From Salinibacter grassmerensis (lineage in GTDB: Bacteria > Bacteroidota > Rhodothermia > Rhodothermales > Salinibacteraceae), in assembly GCF_947077765.1 (NCBI RefSeq), contig NZ_CAMTTF010000001.1:1028818-1092817 (forward strand): a DNA stretch of 64,000 nt, written 5' to 3'. The translations under genes were made by a program, and so were the position numbers. The notes beneath the pieces are model-generated. The model was given only the letters and a program-made list of their open reading frames with translations. It had not been told where the DNA came from and did no database searches. Below, one piece after another: positions 54,607 through 64,000 of this stretch (positions within the stretch are counted from its first letter, which is position 1; the number at the start of each line of letters is the position of its first letter).

Positions 54607-55533
54607 ATGTGGTCTCGTGCCCTCGTGCTTGGGTCAATTGGCCCTCTTCTTCTCGGGCTTGTCCTTGGATGTAGTCGTCCTCCCACCTCGTCGGAGACCG
54701 ACGCAGATCCCGTTGTGGACACCCGCTACCTTACGGCGGATGTCTGGAACGACGGTCAGGCAGAGGTGGCGTTCTATCGGGTCGACCGGACTCGCAACCA
54801 GTACGGCCGGGCGGAAGAGCAAGAGTTTATTGTGGGGACGTACCTCGTCAAGCATCGGTTCAGCCCGACCGACATGACGAAAGTGACGGACGGCACGGGC
54901 GTCTCCTCCTTCAAATACGCCGCATTCTACGAGCTCGAGAGCGGCTCGTATCAGTACAAGCGCAACTGGGTGGTGAACGCACGGCAGAAGGACCTCCGGC
55001 CCTTCAAGCAATCGTTCACGAGCTTCGACTGGTGTTCGAACCTCTATCGCGAAGTGGCCTTCCCGACGGACGGATCCGTGGAAGTGCGCACGCGGAGTGA
55101 TGACTACGGCAACCGCCGCGCATCCTTCGCCCAGCGCCCGAATGCGTATCCGCCTGCCCAGCTCCCCCTCCTGATTCGAGCCCTGGACTTCGAGGCTGCC
55201 GACACGCTTTCCTTTTCTGTCCCCGTCGCGGACAGCAGCGCGCACGTCTCGGCCCGGGCGGTCCGTGCGGGGACGGAAACGATAGAGACTGAGGCGGGCG
55301 CACATGACACGGAGCGCATCGTCGTGCACTACGAGACGCCGGTGCCATCCCCGGTTGGGGAGACAAGCGACAGGACGGAAATCTACTGGCGCGGCACCGG
55401 GCCCGAGCGGCGCCTCGTCCGTATGGAGGCGGAGGGGGGGCGATACCAAATGGCACTCGTCGAGCACCTCCGTACCCCGTACTGGCAGGAAAACCTGTGG
55501 CCGAAGTTGGACCGCATTGAAGAACGTCCCTGA
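54607..55533 (+). CDS. lipoprotein, 308 aa
   Basis: The signal MWSRALVLGSIGPLLLGLVL ends in the lipobox LVLGC with Cys at residue 22. The mature protein is all-beta in appearance (TAEVWNDGQ-like strands; EFIVGTYLVKHRFSPTDMTK, EIYWRGTGPERRLVRMEAEG), which recalls DUF3108-type periplasmic proteins that sense or bind lipid-linked material. The match is too weak to name. It probably forms an operon with the anchored protein upstream. Confidence 0.75.
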   Translation: MWSRALVLGSIGPLLLGLVLGCSRPPTSSETDADPVVDTRYLTADVWNDGQAEVAFYRVDRTRNQYGRAEEQEFIVGTYLVKHRFSPTDMTKVTDGTGVSSFKYAAFYELESGSYQYKRNWVVNARQKDLRPFKQSFTSFDWCSNLYREVAFPTDGSVEVRTRSDDYGNRRASFAQRPNAYPPAQLPLLIRALDFEAADTLSFSVPVADSSAHVSARAVRAGTETIETEAGAHDTERIVVHYETPVPSPVGETSDRTEIYWRGTGPERRLVRMEAEGGRYQMALVEHLRTPYWQENLWPKLDRIEERP

Positions 55534-55849
55534 ACAATCGGTCTTTTTCGGGGCGTTCCTCCTCCTTGATTGCTCGTGACAGTAATTACTCGCGACAGGA
55601 GGACTCCGGGCGGTCTGAGGGGGTGCTTCTCTCGCCGTTCCGTTCTGCACAAGGTTCTCCTACGCTCTGGCTTTTTCTTCTGAGCCGTGAGGACGGTCGT
55701 GCGTGGGGGACAGGCGGCACTTCCTCTCCTGCGCTTGATGGAGCGAACGAGGGCGGTGCGCCCACGTCGCCGGTCGGGTCCGGCGGAACCATGGCCCAAC
55801 GCATCGCCGTTCGCAGAAACCAAGCCTGAGGAGCAACTCACACAAGCGC
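55534..55849. other. intergenic region before the site-2 protease gene
   Basis: 316 bases with no supported gene. Frames are present but poor in protein-like sequence. It likely contains the promoter of the site-2 protease gene. Confidence 0.45.
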
Positions 55850-57028
55850 ATGAAGCGTTCACTCCGTGTCGGGTCCGTGGCGGGAATTGGGATTTTTCTG
55901 CACTGGACCTTCCTGCTGCTCGTCGCGGCAATCTTCGCCTACTACTACGTCCAGAGCCAGAGCCTGGGCGCAGCCCTCTCGGGGGTGGGCCTCATTCTCG
56001 GGGTCTTCGTGTGCGTGATTCTCCACGAACTGGGGCACGCCCTGACCGCCCGTCGCTTCGGGGTCCCCACGCGGAGCATTACCCTCTATCCAATTGGGGG
56101 ACTGGCGCGGCTGGAGCGTATTCCCTCCGAGCCGATGAAGGAGTTCTGGATTGCCATCGGCGGCCCGGCCGTGAACGTGGTGATTGCCTTTGCCCTCGCC
56201 CTTGTGCTGCTGGTGACCGGGGGCACCCTCGCCCCGGAGGTGCTGGAAGCGCCGGGCAGCCACGCCCTGGCGTCTCTGATGTGGATTAACGCCGTACTCG
56301 CGATCTTTAACATGCTGCCCGCTTTTCCGATGGACGGCGGGCGCGTGCTCCGGGCACTCCTGGCGCTCCGCTGGGACTACGCCCAGGCCACCCAGACGGC
56401 CGCCAACGTGGGACAGGGCATGGCGGTCCTGTTCGGGCTGTTCGGGATCATGACATGGAATCCTGTTCTCCTGTTTATCGCCCTGTTCGTGTACGTCGGG
56501 GCTCAGCAGGAGTCAAAGCAGGCCATGTACCGCGCCTTCACCGAGGGAACGCCGGTGCGGGAGGCGATGGTGACGCGGTTCGCGACCCTGATGGTCGACG
56601 ATACCCTCGACGACGCCGTGGACGCGCTTCTGGCCGGCACTGACCACGATTTTCCGGTGCTGGAGGAGGGGGCCGTCGTGGGCCTGCTTCGGCGCAAGCA
56701 GCTTATTCAAGCCCTGTCCGAGCGCGGCCGCGACACCCCGGTCGGGGAGGCGGCCGACGCGGACTGCTTCACCACGGCCCCGAGCGCCCCCCTCGACGAG
56801 GTGTTCCAGCAGATGAACGCGCGGAGTTGCTCGACCGTGCCGGTCGTGGAGGGGGGGCAGCTCGTCGGCCTGCTGACCCTCGAGAACGTGGGTGAGCTGA
56901 TCATGGTGTCGAGTGCCCTGGAGACGCGATCGCACTCGCGGGTCCCTCGTGACCAACTCTCCGAGGTGCCGTTGAGAGAGCGCCCGGACGGGGCGTCCTC
57001 GTCTTCCGGGGCTCCGCCCGTCCCGTGA
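55850..57028 (+). CDS. site-2 protease (M50) with two CBS domains
   Basis: 392 aa. The membrane half has HELGH at residues 59-63 in ILHELGHALTARRFG and the second zinc ligand in NMLPAFPMDGGRVLRALLAL, so it should be an active intramembrane zinc protease. The C-terminal half, after residue 220, holds two CBS domains (MVTRFATLMVDDTLDDAVDA and APLDEVFQQMNARSCSTVPV), which bind adenosyl ligands and may gate cleavage. The best-known relatives are SpoIVFB and archaeal CBS-fused S2Ps. The substrate is unknown. Confidence 0.93.
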   Translation: MKRSLRVGSVAGIGIFLHWTFLLLVAAIFAYYYVQSQSLGAALSGVGLILGVFVCVILHELGHALTARRFGVPTRSITLYPIGGLARLERIPSEPMKEFWIAIGGPAVNVVIAFALALVLLVTGGTLAPEVLEAPGSHALASLMWINAVLAIFNMLPAFPMDGGRVLRALLALRWDYAQATQTAANVGQGMAVLFGLFGIMTWNPVLLFIALFVYVGAQQESKQAMYRAFTEGTPVREAMVTRFATLMVDDTLDDAVDALLAGTDHDFPVLEEGAVVGLLRRKQLIQALSERGRDTPVGEAADADCFTTAPSAPLDEVFQQMNARSCSTVPVVEGGQLVGLLTLENVGELIMVSSALETRSHSRVPRDQLSEVPLRERPDGASSSSGAPPVP

Positions 57029-57172
57029 AGACTTCCGGGGAAATCCGGCGGCTGCGGCTCCTGCCGTGCATTTCTACGCGGGCTCTTCTAGATTTGGGGC
57101 GGTTTGCGTCACAGAGCCCCCAAGGCGCAGGCCTTTTCTCACGCGTACTGTCTCCCCACCCTCTTCGGAAGC

Positions 57173-58603
57173 ATGGACCGCCGAACAAAAATCGTCTGCA
57201 CGTTGGGCCCCGCCACCACGGATCCGGAAACGCTCCGTCGTCTGGTAGCGGCCGGAATGGACGTCGCCCGCATGAACTTCTCGCACGGCACCCACGAAGA
57301 ACACCGGGAGCGCGTGAAGACCGTTCGGGAGGTGGCTGAAGCGGAGGGGAAGGGGATAACCGTGTTGCAGGACCTGCAGGGCCCCAAAATTCGGGTAGGG
57401 GCGGTACAGAACGACTCGGTCATGCTAGCGGAGGGGGACGAAGTGAGAGTGACCACCGACACCCCGCGGGAAAGCACGAACGAGCACATCTTCATCGACT
57501 ACGAGGCCCTCGCCCGGGATGCTCGAGAGGGAGAGCGCATCCTGATCGACGACGGCCTGCTCGAGCTTCGGGTCATCGAGACGAACGGCTCGCAGCTCCG
57601 AGCGACGGTTGTGGAGGGCGGCCCGCTGCGGTCCCGCAAGGGCGTGAATCTGCCCGACCTCCAGGCCTCCACGCCCCCGATGACGGAGAAGGACCTGAAA
57701 GACCTTGAGCTGGGCCTCGAATTGGAGGTCGATGTCGTGGCCCTCTCGTTTGTGCAGGAGCGCTCTGACGTGGAGGCGCTGGTCCACCGCATCAAAGAGA
57801 CAGGGAAGAAGACCAGCGTCATTGCTAAGATCGAGAAGCCCCAGGCCGTCCACAACATCGACGAGATTCTGGAGGTTGTGGATGGTATCATGGTGGCGCG
57901 GGGGGACCTGGGCATCGAGATGCCGATGGAGGAGGTGCCCGGCACCCAGAAGCGTCTTATCCGCAAGAGCATGGAGGCGGCCAAGCCCGTCATCACGGCC
58001 ACGCAGATGCTTGAAAGCATGGTGGAAGACCCGCGCCCGACCCGCGCCGAGGCGAGCGACGTGGCCAACGCGGTCCTTGATGGCAGCGACGCGGTGATGC
58101 TTTCGGCGGAGACGGCGGTTGGGGATCACCCGGTCCGCGTGGTGGAGGCAATGAACCAGATCATTCGGCAGGCCGAGTCCTACTGGCAGGAGGAGCGCCG
58201 GGCCCTCACCATGACGCCCGATCACTTTGAGCAGGGGGCGAACGTAACGAACAGCGTTAGCTTCACGGCCTGTCGCCTTGCCGAACAGGTGGGCGCGGAG
58301 GCCATCTGCTGCCTCACCAATTCGGGATCGACCGCTCGCTCCATCGCCCGACACCGGCCCAGCATGCCCATTTATGCCTTCACCGATAACAAACGGGTGG
58401 TTGCGCAGCTCGGGAGCCTCTGGGGCACCGAGGCCTTCTACATTCCCTTCCAGCAAGACACCGACCAAGGCATGGCGCGTGTGCACAGCGTCCTCCACGA
58501 CTACGACCTGGTGACGTCGGGCGGCCACGTGGTGCTGACCGTTGGGATGCCGCTGCCGGCCCGGGGACGTACCAACACCGTCCATGTGAGTACTGTGCAG
58601 TAG
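57173..58603 (+). CDS. pyk: pyruvate kinase
   Basis: 476 aa from the ATG at 57173. It turns phosphoenolpyruvate and ADP into pyruvate and ATP. Diagnostic segments are KIVCTLGPAT, DVARMNFSHG, DLQGPKIRVG, the catalytic-Lys block SVIAKIEKPQAVHNIDEILE, MVARGDLGIEMPMEEVPGTQ, and ITATQMLESMVEDPRPTRAE followed by DVANAVLDGSDAVMLSAETA. The C-domain is complete. Confidence 0.97.
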   Translation: MDRRTKIVCTLGPATTDPETLRRLVAAGMDVARMNFSHGTHEEHRERVKTVREVAEAEGKGITVLQDLQGPKIRVGAVQNDSVMLAEGDEVRVTTDTPRESTNEHIFIDYEALARDAREGERILIDDGLLELRVIETNGSQLRATVVEGGPLRSRKGVNLPDLQASTPPMTEKDLKDLELGLELEVDVVALSFVQERSDVEALVHRIKETGKKTSVIAKIEKPQAVHNIDEILEVVDGIMVARGDLGIEMPMEEVPGTQKRLIRKSMEAAKPVITATQMLESMVEDPRPTRAEASDVANAVLDGSDAVMLSAETAVGDHPVRVVEAMNQIIRQAESYWQEERRALTMTPDHFEQGANVTNSVSFTACRLAEQVGAEAICCLTNSGSTARSIARHRPSMPIYAFTDNKRVVAQLGSLWGTEAFYIPFQQDTDQGMARVHSVLHDYDLVTSGGHVVLTVGMPLPARGRTNTVHVSTVQ

Positions 58604-58622
58604 GGAGGTCCCGGCGCGCTGG

Positions 58623-58649
58623 GCCGTCACGGACGGATCCCGTGGCGGC
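58623..58649 (+). terminator. weak hairpin after pyk
   Basis: GCCGTCACGG pairs with CCGTGGCGGC (one G-U) across a 7-nt loop. It is followed by TCGCTTTCATT, an imperfect T-run, so termination would be partial. Confidence 0.4.
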
Positions 58650-58711
58650 TCGCTTTCATTACAGGGGCCGCATGTGGTTTTCCTCCTTCCCGACGTGACT
58701 GGCGTGTCGAC

Positions 58712-61700
58712 ATGGGTTGCTTCTCTCCTCGGGGACGGGCACAGGTCCGTACGGCGTGCGGCCTCATTCTTCTCCTTGCCGGGGCCGGACTGATGATGAG
58801 CTGTGGACGTGGCTCGTTCATCGGCCGCCAGTACGACGACCTCACGGCCTACTACAATACTTTTCACAACGCCACCCGGGCCTTCGAGTCCGGACTCGAG
58901 TCGGTGAGTGAGTCGGGCGGGGACATCGATCGGACCCGCTACCTCTCTGTGTTTCCGCCGCCTCGGGGGGGAGCCGGCCAGTCGGCTTTCGAGAAAGCAA
59001 TTCAGAAGAGCGCAGATCTGCTGCGCGAGCACCCCAACTCGAAGTGGGTCGACGACGCGCTGCTCCTCATCGGACGCTCCCGGTACTATCAACAAAACTA
59101 TGTGGGAGCGGCCCAGAAATTTCGGGAGGTGATTGCCCTCGGCGCGGAGCGAGAAGGAGAGGCCCGTTTCCGGCTCGCTCAGACGCTTGTGGCGGCCGAT
59201 CGGTACCCGGAGGCCGCCGAGGCACTTCGGACGGGACTCGGCCAGGAAGAGGGGTATGGCAGCTGGACGGCCCGAATGCGAGTGGTGCAGGGGGAGCTGT
59301 TCGTGCGGCAGCAGAACTGGGGAGAGGCCGAGCAGGCCCTCGCTCAGGGACTGAACGGCGAGGTGCCCGACGGCATGGGGGCGCGGGCGGCGTTTCTGCT
59401 GGGACAAGTGCGCGAGACGCTCGATGATCCCGACGGGGCCCGGGCGGCCTACCGACGGGCACTGGAGTATGACCCTCCGTACCCGCTGGCGTTCGCCGCC
59501 GAGCTGACGGCCATTGAAATGGATGGGGGGGACGGCAATCCCGAGCAGGCCCTGGAACGGCTGGCGGACTTGGAGCGGGACGACAACACTCGTGAGATGC
59601 GGGCGGAGATTGCCCGGGTTCGCGCCCGTCTGTATCGGGCACAGGGACGTCCCGACCGGGCGCGAGCGGTGCTCACGGATGCCTTGCGGGGCGACGAGGC
59701 GCCGCGAGGGAGCGGAAAAGGCCGGACCCACTACGAACTGGCGACCCTCTACCGGGACACGTACGAGGACTTCACCCGGGCCGCGGCTCATTTCGACACG
59801 GCATCGACGACCCTTTCGTCGGGTCCGGGCCGGGGTGCGGATGAGAACGAAGAGGCCCAGACGCTTCCGCAGGCTCCATCGGACGCGGCGGCACAGGCAG
59901 ACCGCTTTCGAAGGCTGGCGGATCGCTCCCAGGCTGTGGCCCGGATGGATTCTCTTCTGCGCCTTGGCCGCATGCCCCCCGCCGAGTTCCAGTCCGTCGT
60001 AGAGAAGATCCGCCAGCGCCGATTGGACGAACAGCAGGCGCGCGCCCAGCGGTCGAGTCGGCAGCCGCAATTTCGGAGAGGGAGACGTCCTGGGGAACGA
60101 GATGCCTCTGCGCCCTCGTCCGGACAGACCGCCGCGCAGACGCAAGGGTCCGACGCTGGGTTCCTATTTCACCGCGACCCGGCCCTCGTGCAGCAGGGCC
60201 GCCGCCAGTTTGAGCAGACGTGGGGCGACCGTCCTCTCACGGACAACTGGCGCCGCACGGAGGCCATCCGCGGACGTCCAGACGGCCGCCCGAGTGCCGA
60301 ACAAACCGAAGAACAGGTGGACCCGCAGTCGTCCACGGGCCCGTCTGCAACGGCCGGCGTCATCGATGTATCGGCCGTGCCGCGTGACTCGGCCAGTCGA
60401 GCGGAGATGAGAGCCCAGCGGGCCGTTGGGCGGTACGAGTTGGCCAACGCGCTCTTCCGGGCCGCGGGCCGTCCCGACTCGGCGCAGACCTGGTTCCGTC
60501 GGGTGCTCGACGAGACGCCGGAGCATCCGGTGGCGCCCCAGGCCCTCTACGGGCTGGCCCAGGCGTACCGGGCGCAGGGCGACACGGCCGCCGGAGACGA
60601 TGTGTACCGGCGCCTCGTCGAAGAACATCCCGAGACGCCCATCGCGAAGCGTGCTCGTGAACAGCTGGGACTGACGACGACCGATGAAGAGCCGGACCGG
60701 ACGGCGAGCCGGGCAGACTCGGCGTATGCCAGGGCCTACGAGGCGTGGCGGAGTGGGAGCCCCGACGCGGCCCTCGAGGCGTTCTTAAAAGTGGCCGATG
60801 CGCATCGCGAAACGAGTGTGGCGCCCCGTGCGCTACTGGCCGCTGGGGTGGTGTATCACCGAACGGCCCGCCACGATTCCACCGGGGTCGGGCGGGCCCG
60901 CTTTGAGCGCTACGTGGATTCATTGGCGCAGGCCGACGCCTATGGTCGTCCACCCGACACAACGGGCAACTCGTCGCGGAACGCGACGGCCTCTGTACGG
61001 CAATCGCCGGACTCTGCCACTTCGGCCCGGGCACGTCCCGCCGACACGACCGGCGAGACGGGAGCTCGACCTGCCGCCGACCCGGCGGTCCTCGACACAT
61101 CGGACGCCGACCGCCCGGAAGGGCCTCCCCGCCGGATGCTTGACTCGACAGCCGTGACGACCCGAGGGGGGACGGACTCAGCGTCGGACCGTGACGCGAC
61201 GCTGGGGCCTGCTGCCAAAGACACAACTGTCTCCCCGGATCGGCCTGGGCCACCAGACACCACCACGTCCGCCCTGGCTGAGGAGAAGGCGGCGTCGGAT
61301 TCCGTGAGTGCCGCGCCCCAGCCGCGGGATGAGCCAATCGCTCCGTTTGAAGTCCTCCTGTCCCACCTCATGGCCCGTTATCCCGAAACAGCCGAGGCGG
61401 AGCGAGCACAGGTCCTTCTCGCCCAACTGCGCGAACAGCGTGCTGTCCAGAGGGGCGCTACGGAGGATTCGACCGGAGCGGAGACGCCGGGGAGGCCCGC
61501 AGCAAGCGGGGACCCAGGGGCTGCCGCTCCGAACGCAGATACGACCACCGCTGAAGACCGCTCGCGGGCCCTTGATGGGGCGGCAGGCTCGCTCGCACGA
61601 CCTCGGCGCAGGCCCGCCGACACGACTCAACCCAAACGGGAAGGGACCGGGTCCTCTCAGCGCCGTGATTCCTCCGCGACGACGCCAGCCCGGGATGCGT

Positions 61701-61741
61701 CTCCCGTTCGGGCGGATACGTCTCGACGTCCCCCGATATGA
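58712..61741 (+). CDS. large TPR-type lipoprotein, SprE/PorW-like
   Basis: 1009 aa. The leader LILLLAGAGLMMSC resembles a lipobox (Cys at about 31, imperfect). RQYDDLTAYYNTFHNATRAF matches the N-terminal signature of SprE/PorW-like periplasmic lipoproteins of the type IX secretion/gliding apparatus. Several TPR-like helix pairs follow: YYQQNYVGAAQKFREVIALG, LFVRQQNWGEAEQALAQGL and GDTAAGDDVYRRLVEEHPET. The last 250 residues are low-complexity (Asp, Thr, Ser, Pro, Arg). Its stop overlaps an ATG of the ftsH frame by 4 bp (ATGA), so translation is likely coupled. Confidence 0.7.
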   Translation: MGCFSPRGRAQVRTACGLILLLAGAGLMMSCGRGSFIGRQYDDLTAYYNTFHNATRAFESGLESVSESGGDIDRTRYLSVFPPPRGGAGQSAFEKAIQKSADLLREHPNSKWVDDALLLIGRSRYYQQNYVGAAQKFREVIALGAEREGEARFRLAQTLVAADRYPEAAEALRTGLGQEEGYGSWTARMRVVQGELFVRQQNWGEAEQALAQGLNGEVPDGMGARAAFLLGQVRETLDDPDGARAAYRRALEYDPPYPLAFAAELTAIEMDGGDGNPEQALERLADLERDDNTREMRAEIARVRARLYRAQGRPDRARAVLTDALRGDEAPRGSGKGRTHYELATLYRDTYEDFTRAAAHFDTASTTLSSGPGRGADENEEAQTLPQAPSDAAAQADRFRRLADRSQAVARMDSLLRLGRMPPAEFQSVVEKIRQRRLDEQQARAQRSSRQPQFRRGRRPGERDASAPSSGQTAAQTQGSDAGFLFHRDPALVQQGRRQFEQTWGDRPLTDNWRRTEAIRGRPDGRPSAEQTEEQVDPQSSTGPSATAGVIDVSAVPRDSASRAEMRAQRAVGRYELANALFRAAGRPDSAQTWFRRVLDETPEHPVAPQALYGLAQAYRAQGDTAAGDDVYRRLVEEHPETPIAKRAREQLGLTTTDEEPDRTASRADSAYARAYEAWRSGSPDAALEAFLKVADAHRETSVAPRALLAAGVVYHRTARHDSTGVGRARFERYVDSLAQADAYGRPPDTTGNSSRNATASVRQSPDSATSARARPADTTGETGARPAADPAVLDTSDADRPEGPPRRMLDSTAVTTRGGTDSASDRDATLGPAAKDTTVSPDRPGPPDTTTSALAEEKAASDSVSAAPQPRDEPIAPFEVLLSHLMARYPETAEAERAQVLLAQLREQRAVQRGATEDSTGAETPGRPAASGDPGAAAPNADTTTAEDRSRALDGAAGSLARPRRRPADTTQPKREGTGSSQRRDSSATTPARDASPVRADTSRRPPI

Positions 61742-61806
61742 GCCGGGGGAAGAATTTCCTTCCTCGTTTTCGTTCGTACCACTGCATCGTGTCTTCGCTT
61801 GAGGCC

Positions 61807-63852
61807 ATGTCATCCAATCCTGGTCCATCATCGAGTGACCCTGGCCCGCAGCAGGTGTGGACCATCATGCGCTCTCCATACGCGCTCTGGATCGGGGGTG
61901 CCATCGTCCTGGCTCTTCTCGTGCATTTCGGGATCAAGTGGCAGCAGGCGAGCGCCCCTGTGCGCATCGAGTATAGCACGTTTCTCGAGCATGTGGAGTC
62001 GGGCCATGTCGAGCGGGTCGAGATCGTCGATGGCGAGCGCATCGAAGGCACCTACACGGCCGCGGCGGTGCAGGGCGACCGGGTCGAGGCCCGTCCGCCC
62101 CCGTCCGGCCCGATGGGCGCCGTCGTCGATCGTTCTCGGCGTGCCTTTATGGTCCACAAACCCGCTGCCCACGAACTGACGGCCTTCCTGCGACGTCACA
62201 ACGAGGCCGCGATGGAGGCGGGGACCGCGCCCGTCACGTTTGCGGCCACGCAGGAAACCGACTGGGTCGGCACCCTTCTCCTATGGGGGCTGCCACTGGG
62301 ACTCATCGTGGGCATCTGGCTCTTCTTCATGCGACAGATGGCGACGGGAGGGCGCAGAGAGCAACTCGACGGCGACGCAGCGGCGCTCTTCGAAGAGGCG
62401 GACGAGGGGCGCGTAACCTTCGGCGACGTGGCCGGACTCGCCGGGCCGAAAGAAGAGGTCGCGGAGATCGTCGAGTTCCTACGACGCCCCCAGAAGTTCA
62501 CCCGTCTGGGGGGCGCCCTTCCCACCGGCGTTCTGCTCGTGGGGCCGCCTGGCACTGGGAAGACCCTCATGGCGAAGGCCGTTGCGGGTGAGGCCGGAGT
62601 GCCCTTCGTTTCCATCTCCGGATCGGACTTCATGGAGATGTTCGTAGGCGTGGGGGCGAGCCGGGTTCGGGACCTCTTCGAACGAGCAAAAGAGCGGGCC
62701 CCCTGCATCATCTTTATCGACGAGGTGGACGCCATCGGGCGCACCCGGGGCGGGCACGGAGGCGCAGGCACCGGGGAGCGCGACAATACCCTGAATCAGT
62801 TGCTCGTCGAGATGGACGGGTTTGACTCCGACGAGGGAGTCGTCATCATGGCGGCCACCAATCGGCCCGACGTGCTGGACTCTGCCCTCCTGCGTCCGGG
62901 GCGCTTCGATCGGCAGATCTCCATCCATAAGCCTGATCGGCTCGAGCGGGCGGACATCTTTCGGGTACACGTCGACCCCCTGCGCCTGGACGAATCGGTC
63001 GATCCCGAGGCGCTGGCGCGTCAGACACCCGGCTTTGCCGGCGCCGAGATTGCGAATGTCTGCAACGAGGCGGCCCTTCTGGCGGCGCGGCAGGGCAGGA
63101 GCGCGATCCAGATGGAGGACTTTGGTCAGGCCCTCGACCGCGTCATTGCGGGGCTGGAGAGAAGCAACAAGCTGATTTCGCCGGAGGAACGACGCGTTAT
63201 CGCCCATCACGAGTCGGGACACGCCATCGTCGGGTGGTTCCTCGAACACACCGATCCGGTCGTGAAGGTCTCCGTCGTGCCCCGGGGCATGTCTGCGCTC
63301 GGTCACGCGCAGCACCTCCCCAAAGAACGAGACCTCTATTCGAGAGGGGCACTCATGGACCGCATGACGATGGCCCTCGGAGGACGAGTGGCCGAAGAGC
63401 TTGTCTTCGGGCGGGCGACGACCGGAGCGAAAGATGACCTCGAACGAGTTACGAAGACGGCCTACGCCATGGTGGTGGACTACGGGATGAGCGACCGAAT
63501 CGGCCTCCTCAGCTACAACCAGGCCGAACGCCGCGACGACGGTCCCCTGTTCGAGAAGCCCTACTCCGACGCCATGGCCGAGGCCATCGACGAGGAGGTA
63601 GCCAAAATTGTCGCGGAAGCGCGGACGCGGGCAGACGATCTTCTTCGAGAGAAGCGGTCGCTGCTCGACGAGATGGCCGAGCGACTCCTCCGGGAAGAGG
63701 TGCTCGGAACGGAGGCCCTCGTGTCCCTCTTGGGAGACCCGCCGCATGGAAAGTACGCACGGCTGGAAACGCACGACGAGACTTCTCGCGGACCCGCCTC
63801 TGCTCGTGGGCACGCCCCCCCGGATGAGGCGTCGCCACCGTCACAGGAATAA
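61807..63852 (+). CDS. ftsH: ATP-dependent zinc metalloprotease FtsH
   Basis: 681 aa from the ATG at 61807; an ATG at 61738, overlapping the previous stop, would add 23 basic residues. Two membrane helices (near residues 24-42 and 158-178) flank a periplasmic domain. The AAA+ part has [20 protein letters not shown] (Walker A), [14 protein letters not shown] (Walker B) and the [23 protein letters not shown]. The zinc site is [15 protein letters not shown] (HExxH). It degrades misfolded membrane proteins and regulatory substrates. All key motifs are intact. Confidence 0.95.
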   Translation: MSSNPGPSSSDPGPQQVWTIMRSPYALWIGGAIVLALLVHFGIKWQQASAPVRIEYSTFLEHVESGHVERVEIVDGERIEGTYTAAAVQGDRVEARPPPSGPMGAVVDRSRRAFMVHKPAAHELTAFLRRHNEAAMEAGTAPVTFAATQETDWVGTLLLWGLPLGLIVGIWLFFMRQMATGGRREQLDGDAAALFEEADEGRVTFGDVAGLAGPKEEVAEIVEFLRRPQKFTRLGGALPTGVLLVGPPGTGKTLMAKAVAGEAGVPFVSISGSDFMEMFVGVGASRVRDLFERAKERAPCIIFIDEVDAIGRTRGGHGGAGTGERDNTLNQLLVEMDGFDSDEGVVIMAATNRPDVLDSALLRPGRFDRQISIHKPDRLERADIFRVHVDPLRLDESVDPEALARQTPGFAGAEIANVCNEAALLAARQGRSAIQMEDFGQALDRVIAGLERSNKLISPEERRVIAHHESGHAIVGWFLEHTDPVVKVSVVPRGMSALGHAQHLPKERDLYSRGALMDRMTMALGGRVAEELVFGRATTGAKDDLERVTKTAYAMVVDYGMSDRIGLLSYNQAERRDDGPLFEKPYSDAMAEAIDEEVAKIVAEARTRADDLLREKRSLLDEMAERLLREEVLGTEALVSLLGDPPHGKYARLETHDETSRGPASARGHAPPDEASPPSQE

Positions 63853-63970
63853 GATGGAAGTTCGTCTGAATCCGACGAAGTGTCGCGACGCATGGAAACC
63901 CCACCGAATGCCGTCCCGTAGAGCCCTTCTGCAGAGAAGAAAAGAAGACATCCGACACGCCACAGCAAAG

Positions 63971-64000
63971 AAGGCAAGCGCAGTTCTAGCTTGCCTTTTT
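63971..64000 (+). terminator. rho-independent terminator, right edge of window
   Basis: AAGGCAAGC pairs with GCTTGCCTT across a 9-nt loop and continues into TTT at the window end. The left side of the stem is preceded by an A-rich stretch, so it may work in both directions. It lies about 120 bp after ftsH. Confidence 0.8.

Noticed and set aside
57425-60145. 906-codon frame on the - strand opposite pyk and the TPR gene
   Set aside because: Its length is an artefact of codon bias. It crosses two real genes and has no domain signature.
1-64000. CRISPR arrays, rRNA, tRNA, replication origin or phage genes
   Set aside because: No regularly spaced repeats, structural RNA signatures, DnaA-box clusters, integrases or phage structural genes were seen on either strand.

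Overview
The window is a chromosomal segment of a GC-rich, probably halophilic member of the Rhodothermota/Bacteroidota, closest in style to Salinibacter. The reasons are the markedly acidic soluble proteins (RarA, the NrnA-like phosphoesterase, the subtilase), the SprE/PorW-like TPR lipoprotein, the scarcity of Shine-Dalgarno sequences and the overall gene content. This is inference from sequence character; no rRNA gene is present to confirm it. I saw no tRNA, rRNA, CRISPR array, transposase or phage module.

Layout. 1-8.7 kb is mostly housekeeping: the 5' end of lgt, argS, a cupin, rarA, a CysA-type rhodanese and a two-gene TRAP transporter membrane unit. 8.7-10.4 kb holds one large membrane protein with a glycosidase-like N-terminus. 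10.7-15.2 kb is a three-gene unit that I read as a divergent sigma-like factor, a cytoplasmic anti-sigma-like partner and a one-pass membrane protein joining a Lon-protease-like domain to an extracytoplasmic FG-GAP-like region. It is followed by a lipoprotein and a small outer-membrane-type protein.

18.6-33.7 kb is a surface-glycan island. It has six different P-loop sulfotransferases, a family 4-type glycosyltransferase, an MOP/Wzx-type flippase and a YfhO-type membrane protein. Between them lie three decayed genes: a SAM methyltransferase, a beta-propeller-like protein and a PglK-like ABC exporter that has lost its ATPase core. The likely product is a sulfated lipid-linked glycan or exopolysaccharide. 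Directly after the island is an NrnA-type DHH phosphoesterase, a family that can hydrolyse pAp, the by-product of PAPS-dependent sulfotransfer.

35-41.6 kb holds pdxA, an FtsE-like ATPase beside an unknown multispanning protein instead of FtsX, and a cytosolic-looking subtilase preceded by a free-standing copy of its own prodomain. 41.6-64 kb returns to core genes (HhH protein, hemB, cysS, yidD, hisI, two transporters, tspO, pyk, ftsH). Embedded among them are a previously easy-to-miss 49-residue symporter companion protein, an exported DOT1-like methyltransferase, an SDR-DUF2867 fusion, a site-2 protease with CBS domains and a 1009-residue TPR lipoprotein translationally linked to ftsH.

Genes are mostly short directons, with long gene-poor or decayed stretches concentrated at 2.5-3.2, 15.2-15.7, 20.4-21.2, 24.8-26.0, 28.5-29.0, 32.0-34.0 and 38.9-39.6 kb.
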